Assembly (NCBI GenBank): GCA_958450365.1
Contig: CAUEEP010000903.1
Location: 310,001-374,000, forward strand
Length of the DNA stretch: 64,000 nucleotides
Direction of reading: 5' to 3'
Source of the DNA: Mesorhabditis belari
Taxonomy: Eukaryota; Nematoda; Chromadorea; Rhabditida; Rhabditidae
Each line of letters opens with the position of its first letter. Position 1 is the first letter of the stretch. The translations under genes and the position numbers were made by a program. Below are positions 23,046 to 33,108 of the stretch, in pieces. The notes under the pieces were generated by a model. That model did no database searches and was not told where the DNA came from. It saw only the letters and a list, made by a program, of their open reading frames with translations.

Positions 23046-26000
23046 CTATTTAAAGTGATACGGTAACTGAAAAAATAAAAAGTATGGCTTACCGATTGTT
23101 TCCAAAAATTGAATATATTTCTCGAAAATAATGTGCATATTATCGACGGAAAATAGGAAAAAATCAAATGAATTCTTTTTGTCAAAATCAATAAAAAGAT
23201 GTTTGTAATATCCTCTCAAAACGTCAAAGTGGATAAAACCCTGACGATGCTCATAAGGGTGAATCAAAAGACAATTTTCGTTTTTCAAAAAAAGAATTTG
23301 TTTGTTTTGTTCAGAAATTGATTTCAATCGAGCTAAAATTTTTTTTTTCCATAAGTAAGCCCATAATTCGAATAAAATAGATTATAATGAGTCCCCATAA
23401 ATCTTAAAGCTGCTTCGAAAATGGCATGAAGATTGTTTAGATCTTGAATCTTTTCATTAGAAAGTATTTTAGATAAATTCCAGATTGAATGATTTGGTGG
23501 TAAATCGCTTAAGAATATATAGGGAGCTTCCTTGTAGAATTGCTGTAAATGTGGCATGATTGCTTTGAGAAGGGTTGAAGGAATTCGAGAAGGATCTTCA
23601 GAAAACTTGATTTTTTCCTCGATTCGCGTAACAATATCTTTGAAGTGTTTTTGACAGATCTTATTCTTGACACGTTTATAACGAATCGATTTTGTGTACA
23701 AATCAAAGATATCTTTTTCATGAGACCAATCATTATCAACTTTGGGAAAGTAATAGCTCATGAAATTTTCCTTGATCAATACTGGCCCCTTTGAAAATAA
23801 AAGATACTCATCACCGGAAGAAGCTTCTTGAAAAACGGCAAAATTCATTTTCTTGTCAGAAAACCAATTGTTTTTTTGAGCCTCGAAGATATCTTGCCCT
23901 TTTGTGAGTTCTGCTTTATTATAATGCCCAATGCCATAGAAACCCCGAATACATGCTTCATCGAGTCTTAATAACTCTTTTTGAGCCTTTTCGTCCCATG
24001 CAACGATCACTTTCAATAAAATCTCCTTCGTTTCTTGATCGAAATTTGTTGATTTCATTCGTGATTGAGTAAAAAAATCACCCAATTTTGGAAGAGTGAT
24101 TGAATCAACGGAAAACACTCGAGTTTCAAAAAATTCCTCAATGTGTTGAAGATATTCCAAAATCGTTTCTGTTCCTTCATTCATCTTCAAAAAGGCAGTC
24201 AATAATTCGAAATCCAACTTCTCAAGATTTTCAGCATTTCCACTTCTGACTTTCAGTTGATTCAAAATTTGTTGACTATTCGTCAAACCTATGTTTTGGT
24301 TTGAAGGTTCGCGAAGTGAAGGTTTTGCATATCCGCCAATGGCTGTCTCTTGAGTTACCGGTGTGAAGTTGTGATCAATCACCACCTCTTTGCTATTGCT
24401 ATCTTGCTGTTGATGTTTATTTGAGTCAAATATATGGCTTCGACCAGGCTTTCTTTCAACACGTTTATCGAGTGGAAATTGTATGGAAACTCGTTCTTCA
24501 GCTGTTTGATTATCCTCTTGACCGAATTCTTGCTGGTGGATTGAATCGACTTTTTTGATTTGACTTGTTGTTTGTTTCGAGCGACCTGCTTTGGAAGAAT
24601 CATTTACATTTTCCTCGTTCACTTCCCGAAGATCTTGAGTAGAATCGGGTGTAGGGAATGAAATGTCGAAGCCATCCAGATTCAGGTCCACAACACTGTT
24701 ATCCTCGCTTGGAAACCCCAAAGGTTTAAGAATCAATTTTTGAGTTTGATCAATCACCGGCTCAAATGCGTATTTCTGGGAACTCTAAAATATAAATTGA
24801 TGGTTCGCTGAATTCTTTGACCTTTATGCTATCCTCAATCTTCGGGTAGACTTGCTCTACAGTAGGTCGATTCGATGGATCAATTTGCATACATCTAAAT
24901 ATGTAATGTCCTATGTCAGGGCTAGGATCTGGACATGTGCATTTTCGGGCATGACTGTCGATAGGCGTACAACGGAAAAGCGACTTTTAGCCCCTTTAAA
25001 CTCAACTTTTCCGAAAAATCTTTGACTAGAAGATGGATTTTTCGATGCTCAATGATAGACAATCACCCCGAAAAGGCACATAGCTACTCGGATGTATGAA
25101 AAAGTGGCACTTTACGGACAACGGGGGAACGCAGCCTTCTTTTCAACTTTTCAACCAAAATTTTGTTTACTCAAGCACTAAAGTGAATTCTTTTTAATCG
25201 CGTCCCAAAGTAATTTCAATCACGAATCGTGTCTATAAAAGCACGCTCGCGCTAGAAAATTACTCACTTCTCTCATTGTCCCTAAAGCGAGTCGGCTATT
25301 GTTCTCTAGATCCGTGTTAATATTATCTTTCTATTGCTCTATTACTTTTAATTTTTAGGTGATGCCTACCTACAAGAATGATCTGCCCGGAGACACCATG
25401 TCATTGAAATCCAAGCAAAAAAAAGTCCTTCATTGGGAGTGCTGTCTTTGCTCATAGAATAGAGAGACCACAAAAGGCTCAGCCAAAGGAAGCAGAGATG
25501 GGAATCGCTTAATGGCGCGCCGTCTTCCTGTACTGTCTATTGTAAATTTCTTCGTCTCTGGGCGGACAATCAAACGTTGATCAAATACGTGAAGCAGAAG
25601 CTCAAAATAGACAAGGAGAGGATCGTCGAGTGGAATATCTAGAAGACCGAACACAGACAAATCAATCAAGATTTTGGTTAAAAGGTTGGAAAAAGACTGC
25701 CCCCCCCCCAATCGCTCCGTCTACAGTGTTGTCCGTAAAGAACCTAAAGATTAACCTTGGACGATATGGAATCATTAGAATCATTTCAAGTCAAACCCCA
25801 TGATTATTGACTTCAACGGGTCATCGCAGCATGGCGGTTTCAGTTTTAAATTTTGGTTTCTCATCTCCCATAACATCGTCACACCATCGTCACACCTGCG
25901 TTCGACAATCTCCCAACAAATGAGTCCAACTGCATAAATGTCACTTTGATAGGTTACCTAGATCTTCTTGCCTAGAGTTGAAAATTCAACTAAAAACCTG

Positions 26001-26841
26001 TGCTTTCTGTCCATAAGGAACAAAATGCAATTCGGGACTCATATAAAGGGCAGTTCCAACGGTCGAAACGGTGTCTATTCGCGTCAAGTCCCGAACCAAT
26101 CCAAAATCGGCCACTTTCAGAATCCAATCTTTTGTAACCAACACGCTAAAAGATATGTGGCAAACACTTTTTTATACGAATCAAATCATCTCACTTTTCT
26201 GGTTTCAAATCTCGATGGACCATTTGCTTTTCTTTGAGCTCTTTTAACACTGAAAATAGCATCTCCGCCCAGCCCAAAACCGTCGAAACATTGTAGATAA
26301 TTGTCGGATCTTTCATCACTAAATAAGATACAAATGCATTGATCGGCCTTTGCAAACCTGTCCGTAGACAACCTCTTTCACAATATTCCATCTCGAGCAT
26401 ATGATATCGTTTGCGCAAAAATTCGGCCCGAACGGTTCGATAAAAAAAGATGATATTCTGGTGTCGAAGTTCAATCAGGGCTCTCAGCTCCTCTTTAATC
26501 TTTTTATCGCTTTGCTTGTTTTTGTCCTCCGGGATCATTTTGGCGGCAATTTTGCTAAAATCTTTAACTCTAGAATAGTGAATGCAAATTTTGGCCTAGA
26601 CAAAGAGAACCCAGCCTAGTTAGGTTCACGATCAAAAAGCCTTTGTACTTTAGAGATTTCTACTTCAGAAAAGAACAAATCACAAACAGGATTCTTTAGT
26701 TTGAGTAACTATTTAGAGAAATGTTCAGCAAAGAAAAATGTTTACTTACGTGGTCCTGTTTGTTGAAACGAGGACAAAGCCCGAGACACCATTTCCAATA
26801 ATTTCCCATTCGCTTTGGTTGAGTGATAGGATAGAGTCCAT
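23046..26841 (-). CDS. Protein kinase with a long uncharacterised C-terminal region
   Basis: Exon 1 (26841-26750) encodes MDSILSLNQSEWEIIGNGVSGFVLV with a GxGxxG loop. Exon 2 (26569-26195) has KIAAKMI (ATP lysine) and VHRDLKPE; splicing into exon 3 (26145-25998) restores the catalytic N of KPEN, then DFGLVRD and GTALYMSPEL. Exon 4 (25957 on) has YQSDIYAVGLICWEI. The last kinase motif, RCMQIDPSNRPTVEQV, is at about 24900-24850, past an insertion. A 37-nt intron (GTCAAAG...TTTTAG, near 24800-24764) would join it in frame to 24757-23333, a region rich in Q and S, then helical. A 10-base A run near 23340 shifts the frame; reading continues to 23046. The activation loop resembles eIF2-alpha kinases; I cannot assign a substrate. 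Confidence 0.6.
25110..25740. mobile_element. Possible 631-bp inverted-repeat element in a kinase intron
   Basis: Thirteen-base ends CTTTACGGACAAC (25110) and the exact complement (25728-25740) face each other. Inside are a TATAAAAG-like box near 25235, a short frame starting MPTYKNDLPGDT near 25363, and a piece reading LIKYVKQKLKIDKERIVEWN near 25580, which faintly recalls ISXO2/Merlin-type transposases. A run of ten C lies near 25700. The position within the kinase gene, between its IX and XI motifs, suggests insertion into an intron. The transposon class is uncertain. Confidence 0.4.
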
Positions 26842-26849
26842 ATGATTTG

Positions 26850-27985
26850 AATATCAAGGCACCAGGAGGATAGGCAAAATGTCAAAAATTATTCACAATT
26901 TTTGACAGCAATCCGTGGGTTTTATTCATGGAAATCCCATCCGATGAAAATCAATATCAGAAGGGAGTCACCGAGTCTTATCAGCAAGAAAAGAGCCTCG
27001 AAAATTTGAGCCCAGGCAATCTCCCAACTCAATTGAAGCCAAACTTTTGGATTTGATTAGCAAAATTTAAAATTCGTTTTTGATCTACAAAAGAAAATAA
27101 TTAGACGAAAAAAGTCAATGAAGACTAAAGTAAACTGAAAAGCAAAAGAAAATTCGAGTGCCGGGGATCGAAATTTTTAGAAACTTATAAACTTTTTTTT
27201 TCTAGATAGATATAATCTCCAATTAACTTTTAAAAACTTAGGAGCTAACTGTAGAGTATCAGAAAAATTTTTGGAGAAAATCTCTTGGATGTCAGATTTT
27301 CGAGAAAAATGCTATTTTTTCACATCTTCGTAAACTAGATATTCCAATCTACAGAATAGAAAAAAGAGTACGCAAATTGGTTCAGTACCTTTCAAGAAAG
27401 GCACCCTCGAACTGCAGCCATAAAAAACTCATTTTCCACACATAAAAATTAAAAAAATTTTTAAGAGACCAGTGAAATTTTTACGATCTTGTGCGAAATT
27501 TAATTCTGCATCTAACCTGAAATTTTGCTAAGAGAAAACTCAATTTTGAGGCCAGTAGAGCTAAAATACTAAAGGTACTCATTCTCAAAGGGGCCAACTT
27601 CAAAAGTGCCGATCTCTGGAATGGTGCATTGCCTAGGCATCAGCCATAGCTCATTAGAGCCGGCTTGTTTTCCTCTCCAACTTTCCAACCATCTGGATAA
27701 ACTGCTTCGGAGTCAAAAATGTCAAAAAAGGGCTTGGTCCGCAGACGAAAAAAAAGAAAAAACGCTGCGGTTTCGAATGGGTTAATAAATAAATCCTTGC
27801 AACAGATTGTTGAATTGATAAAAACCCAAAATAAAAAATCACATTTGAATTATAATTCTTTGTGTGACAAAAACGTGAAGTTGATAAGCGTTCGAGAATT
27901 CACGTTTTTTTTTCTTGCCTTTTCAGACCCATTAGTCTTATCTTAAAAATCTTAGAACAATTCTCGACTTTTTCACCAAAAAGTT
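26850..27985. other. Intergenic region between divergent kinase and lectin genes
   Basis: The ATG codons of the kinase (26841, -) and the double-CTLD gene (27990, +) face away from each other, so this 1.1 kb probably holds both promoters. A long pyrimidine run, TTTTTTTTTCTTGCCTTTTCAG near 27905-27926, could serve as a splice or trans-splice acceptor before the lectin start. No coding exon recognised. Confidence 0.45.
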
Positions 27986-27989
27986 AGCA

Positions 27990-29996
27990 ATGTATCGATT
28001 GCTTTCCTTTATTTTTGGTTTCTTTTGCTTCGTGGATGCCTATCATTGTCCAGAAGGAAGTATTGAAATACCGGATGAGAATGTGTGCATGTTTGTGGTT
28101 AATCAAAGTAAGCTTTTGAAAGGAAATGGCGTAAAATTGAATCAAAAACGGTTAAAATAGCAACTGAATCCATTAGAGACAAGCTTTGAATCAAAAATCA
28201 GTCAAAAACTAAAACAAAAATCCCGAATTCAGCCAAATTCTACCTTGATGCCAGTCGCTATTGTCAATCTCTTGGCGGAGTTCCAGTGAAAATTCAGAAC
28301 ATTTTGGAAAACACTTATGTATTCTCAATGACTAAGCAAGGTAATCCGGTAAAATTAGCATAAATTTGAATAGTTTAAGGCTTGAACAATCTATCACCGT
28401 ATATTGGAGTGGAAAGGAAAATGAATAACGTTTGGACTTACGCTGATGGATCACCGCTCACTTATCAGAATTGGGCTCTCAGTGAGTTTATTTGAAAGTT
28501 TTGATTGATTCGGTAAGTAAGTGCTAATCAATTTGAACTGATTATCGTTTAGATCAACCGAACAACTCGAGCAATACGAGTCTTTGCACCATAATGGACC
28601 CTCAAAGTGGATCTTGGCTGGCAGCTGAATGTTCATTTGCGCGTCCATTTTTCTGTTCAATAAATGGAAATGGTAAGTCAAATGAAACCGAAATTGTCCC
28701 CATATTGCCTTCCAGATTTTCAATGTCCTGATGGCTGGTTATATAACGAACAGTTTGATTATTGCTATTTCTTGCAGGTATCCTTCTTTTGAATCACCAG
28801 TGTTAGTTCTAGAATTTCACCTACACTGATGGCGTTTATTGGCAACTATACAATGTCACAACAGCTGAGGCTATTTGCAGAAGAATGGATTCCCATTTGG
28901 TCTCGATTCATTCAGAAAACGAAAACAATTTTGTGCTTGGTAAGTTCGGGGTGTGACCCGCTTTAATCTTCGGGGATGATTTTGTTTCAGAATAGCCGAG
29001 TAGCACAAAAGGTTAAACGCGTTTCTCCAAAACACTCACAACATAACAAGAGCACGCAACATCCAGCATCAGATTAACGCTCGTGATACGAGATACAATT
29101 TGATACAATTTGATACGCTCGTGATACAATTTACTTCAAACTATTAAAGTAAATTGGATTTATGGTTTTACGGTTTATTAGTACAGAAAGTAAAAAAAGC
29201 AACATTACCCATTACAAAAACAAAGTGCCGGTTTTTACATTGTTTCATCAGATTCCAGTTCCAGTTAACTAAAACAAGACCTTAGCCAATAAACGAAAAC
29301 CTTTTTAGCAGCCAGCTTGATGTACAACACAATATTCTAGGGTGAACCTCTATATCACTTTCGGCGCGGAGGTCTTTTTTTGGAGGGCGCGGAAAAGGGC
29401 ATAACTCAAGAACTAGGAGAACTCTTGTAAAATAGTTATAAGTTCCAGAAACTACAGAAAATTTGCTACATCTTTGGATTTGAGTTCAATAGGTTTTGAT
29501 AAATCCGGCATCATCTACAAGTCCAAAACCTTGCGTCAAATTTCGTCGGCCACCCTGTAGAATCCTCATACAATCAGCACAAACTTTGTAGTTATCTTCA
29601 GATCTTGTATATGCAAACTCAAGGAAAATACCGATCACAACTTCTGACAATGATTCATGTAATCGGCAATGGACTTGGATCGGCTATTATGGGAATGGAA
29701 CAGTTGGTGTTGGAACTTGGACTGATGGATCTCTTGTTGATTTTACATTTGGTCCGCCTGTTAGCTGGTCGGCTTACCATATTGTAAGTGGGATTTTAAA
29801 CAATAATTGCAAACGACTGTTATTGATTGACGACATTTTGTTAGATTATCTATTTTAGATTTCAAATGATCCGTCATGTAATTATCGAGCTTGGACGACA
29901 CAATCTTCCTATGAAATAAGCTTTGCTCGTTTCGTTTGCAAGAGACCGTCAAAGAGTCGTTTGGCCAAAGAAAAGGCATTTTTAAATAAGTTTTGA
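27990..29996 (+). CDS. Secreted protein with two C-type lectin domains
   Basis: Eight exons: 27990-28107, 28233-28340, 28380-28481, 28553-28672, 28716-28777, 28813-28939, 29602-29783 and 29859-29996. All junctions agree in phase and give 318 residues. The start is a signal peptide (MYRLLSFIFGFFCFVDA). CTLD1 runs from CPEGSIEIPDENVC through YCQSLGG, WTYADGSPLTYQNW, a QPN sugar-site motif and FFCS. CTLD2 runs from CPDGWLYNEQFDYCYFL through SHLVSIHSENENNF, WTWIGYYGNG, TWTDGS and RFVCK. CTLD2 lacks a clear EPN/QPD motif. AATAAA overlaps the stop (29996). This is the usual layout of nematode CLEC proteins, often pathogen-induced and secreted by the intestine, though no regulation is visible here. 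Intron 6 holds inserted repeats. Confidence 0.92.
28950..29230. repeat. Retroelement-end-like repeat in a lectin intron
   Basis: Related to 38115-38420, which lies directly downstream of the gypsy-type pol remnant. Both share GACCCGCTTTAA, ACATAACAAGA, ACGCGCA-like and TTTATTAGTACAGAA blocks in the same order. The sequence could therefore be a solo LTR or 3' end of that element. This copy also has a short tandem repeat, GATACAATTT, near 29090-29140. The target duplication was not identified. Confidence 0.5.
29338..29565. repeat. Possible MITE in the same intron
   Basis: About 225 bp start with TAGGGTG and end with CACCCTGTA, weak terminal inverted repeats that may sit at TA. GC-richer than its surroundings (GGCGCGGAGG, GGGCGCGG). 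No coding potential seen. Confidence 0.3.
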
Positions 29997-30004
29997 ATAA
30001 ATCT

Positions 30005-30860
30005 TTTTGAAACAGACGGACATTACAAGGCAATTGTCAGTTTAAAACGGTTTAACATTCAAAAACTGAAAGATCTATTCAAAAACCCTCCTTGTCCAAA
30101 ATATTTGCCCAAAACTTTTGTTGTCCGCAAGAGTAGGTTAATTTCTTATCTCTACTCTGCAGGAAGTTCCATTAATTTTCGAATTTCTGTTCCAAAATCG
30201 GGTCAAAGCGGTTAAAAACAGCTGAATGGATTAAGAATGTGGTGATAAAAGGTGTTTTTAAGCATTGACTTACAAAAAGGAAAGTTTTATGGTAATGTTC
30301 AACACCAAAAAATGGAAGAACCAGAAGAGTTGAAAGGTTTGGAAAGAAGTGTTTTGGTGGAACTGGTGTTGATCAAATGTGAAATTGCTATAAATGGAGA
30401 GTGTAAATGAAAAAGAGACTTTTCGATAGAAAGTGTTCAAAATTTTGTCTACTAGCCACTATAGTTATAATTTGAATAACCTGGATTCTATTCTTGAGCT
30501 GATTCAGGTGCGAAGTTGATGTTTAAGTGAAGTAAACAGTAAATAGTAAGTAAAAGCTTAAGTAAACAAGGTTTTAGATCATATAGTAAGAGTCTTATTG
30601 GCTGAATAAGAGTAAAAGTGAAGTTTATAATCTGTGACTTAGTTTTCCAGCGTGTTTTTCTCTTGTTTTCAAAGCACATCAGTTTCACATTGAAAAATTA
30701 AATTATTTGTCTTTATCGTTTCCTGGTCATCCTTCAGATCAGACAGATCCTTCAGTGATAAAAACGGAAGAGTTTCACTACGAAATTGGGTAAATGCATT
30801 TTTGCCAAGTTCCCAAGCATGGCTCTTTTGTAGTGGCCCTACCATACAGGAATGTTTGTA
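30005..30860. other. Gene-free stretch downstream of the double-CTLD gene
   Basis: AT-rich DNA with no supported exon. It begins with the 3' end region of the lectin gene (poly(A) signal at 29996) and ends at the SINE. Confidence 0.4.
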
Positions 30861-30865
30861 TAAAT

Positions 30866-31029
30866 ATAATAGATGTTTGTAAAGACTTTAGAACAATTGA
30901 AGATCAATTATTATATCTTAATAATGAAGCAAAAAAGCTTTACCAGCGAGAGGATTCGAACCAGGGACAAAAAAGACAAATTAGAGTCCGACGCCTTAAC
31001 ACACCATCCACTGGGCCACCGAGGCACAC
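30866..31029 (-). repeat. tRNA-derived SINE-like element, family 1
   Basis: On the minus strand: GTGTGCCTCGG, an A box TGGCCCAGTGG, a D-to-anticodon-like stretch with GGCGTCGGACTCTAAT, then a perfect B box GGTTCGAATCC, and a body ending in CTTTACAAACATC. A relative lies at 54322-54482 (+). The head is tRNA-like, but the anticodon arm is elongated and no intact acceptor stem is seen, so I call it a SINE rather than a gene. It sits at the inner edge of the right inverted-repeat arm. Confidence 0.65.
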
Positions 31030-32667
31030 CCACATGATAAGGATTCGAAAGCAGTTTCGGGATGCCCTTAACTAGGGTGTGTTTACATCTCAGACTCAGC
31101 CCGCTCATGGAATCTAACTTCAAAGGGTTCCCCTGTAAGAGCTCAAAGCCGTATCTCCTGTACCAGATTCAGGTTGGACAGCTCAAAGTCGCTTTGAGTC
31201 GGGCTTCGAGTGAGATTTCGGTGATCGATGACCGACCATAGTTCGAACGCGACCCAGCAAGTGTATTGCAGTAAACGGAGAATATTTTGAGCATTTAATG
31301 TAAGAAGGTAGCGCTAATTCCGGCGGACCCTGTAATGGATGAGGCAATTTCTGTGAATGAGAATTATTACCCAACATCGTTTCTATAAGGGCAAATTGGT
31401 GAAAGATGAACGGGGAACACCAATAAACGATGCAAAATGGAGGAAGCCAAAAATTCTTGATTTACTCGGGTTTTGTCAAAAGTACATGTAAATTTTGAGT
31501 TGTAAATTTACATTTTAACTGCCATTGATCCCTTGAAATTTATTCTTTTTGTTCATCGAAACGAACGAAGCGTTCGAACCAAGGAATTGGACTGACCAGG
31601 AGCCTCTCAACGATTCCTGAACAGATAGCTCAAGGGATATCAGAAAAGAGACACAATGCCTTTAGCTATCTGTATCACTAGCATCACATAGATTCATCAG
31701 CTCAAAATTGCTCCTTAATTAAGACGCCCGAATCCCCCATCCAACTTGAGCTTCCAATCCAAATGTCTGAGATCCTCGTTGTTGGCAAGCACTTGTTGCG
31801 AAGTCTTTTTGGAAATGTCAAAAGTTACAGTCTCTATATTTATGGCTGACACAAGCATACATATTGTAGCTCATTCAATTTGCCATTTGCCGCGTAGATG
31901 AAATCGCCAAAGACGCGACTCTAAAACAAAATTGAAAAGAGGCAGCTTCAACTGAAACGTTTTATAGTCTTGTAGACCGTAATTGCAACCTTACTAGCAA
32001 TGGATCAATTAGAATAATAATTGAAAAGAAGAAAGGCAACTCGACCTCCTCTCTTAAATGAGATTTTCATTGGAATCTCATTGGGTGAAGCGTGTCAAAT
32101 AAAGACGAATTCCTGCTTTGTCGCCTATTAATATGTGAGGAATCCAGATCGACTAACCCAATCTAAAAAACTCAAAGAACACCTCTTATTCTTTAAATTT
32201 CGCTTTGAGATGCGAGGGCTGAGAACGCGTTCACTTTCGAACTGTTTTCTTCAACTTGGCGCTGAATTTCCGCACGATTGATAACATTTGTGAGTTCGAC
32301 TCTCAGCTCATCTTGCAACTAATCTGTGACTTAGCTTGGAATTCTTATGCTCAAACTCAAAATTTATGGATTACATATTTTAACAGAGCATCTCCCCTAT
32401 CATCAAGTTCACAATCTTTCTTACTAAGCTTTCTGTTAAATGGTTTTAGGTATGTGAACCTTGAGACAAGTCGAATTGTTGCAAATCGTGTTCGCCAATT
32501 TTGTTGTGCGTCTTAGCTTCAGACACTTTCCCACTCGCAAAGCAAACTTGAAAACGCCCCTCCTTTCCATCCTTCCTGTTTCCGCAGCCCGATTGCAGAA
32601 TATCTTCAAACATACTGCTTTTGAGCATATCCCATCTTCTGAAATCTTATCTCTTCTCGGGACCTCT
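31011..32667 (-). repeat. Right arm of a long inverted repeat
   Basis: Reverse complement of 2201-3840. On the minus strand near 31850-31725 it gives VTFDISKKTSQQVLANNEDL followed by HLDWKLKL, open where the left arm has TGA; upstream SRVFGDFIYAANGKLNELQY follows a TTTCAG acceptor. On the plus strand near 32255-32350 LNFRTIDNICEFDSQLILQL resembles the left-arm minus-strand exon. These look like remnants of two convergent genes that I do not recognise. Confidence 0.75.
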
Positions 32668-33108
32668 CCCTCTTGCTCATCGCAATCAACAACTTCCCCT
32701 CCTTAAGTTAACATTCATAATTGTTTCTGAGGCGTCATATTTTAGGAGTCATATCGTTAACCAAAGCCAACATCTGTCGCATTCGTAAAAATGGAATTTC
32801 TACGGATTCTTCTACTGGTTTGAATCAAATGAATCCTGTAACAAAAACCGAATTCCAGACTCTCTGTCTACCGGACTCATTGATCTTCAACACGTTTATC
32901 TCATAGTCTATTCAGCAGTGACGAGAGAGCAAAATATCTTCAGCTTCAGGCGGGATTTCGGCTTTTTGCGAGAACCTTTTATGAGATTCAGAAAAACAAA
33001 AAAATTCAGAAATAAAGAAAAGGTTAATGTGCAGTTTTGTGTTTTCAGAAGATTGAATAAAATGAGATTTATTGGTTTTTGTCCACAGAAAAGAACACAA
33101 AGCATTTA
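32668..33108. repeat. Junction region and 3' flank of lectin copy C
   Basis: The first part continues the unit seen at 18.8 kb (CGCAATCAACAACTTCCCC). From about 32905 it becomes the recurring lectin 3' flank with AGCGACGAGAG-like sequence, CAGCTTCAGGCGGG, and the conserved block ending just before the stop codon of copy C. Confidence 0.5.

Noticed and set aside
25430..25711. 93-codon minus-strand frame
   Set aside because: It runs into a run of ten C and lies in the inverted-end element; no recognisable domain, and the opposite strand fits a transposase scrap slightly better.
30866..31029. Possible tRNA gene (perfect B box, good A box)
   Set aside because: The arm between the boxes is too long and irregular, no matching acceptor stem was found, and a related sequence with the same non-tRNA body occurs at 54.3 kb.
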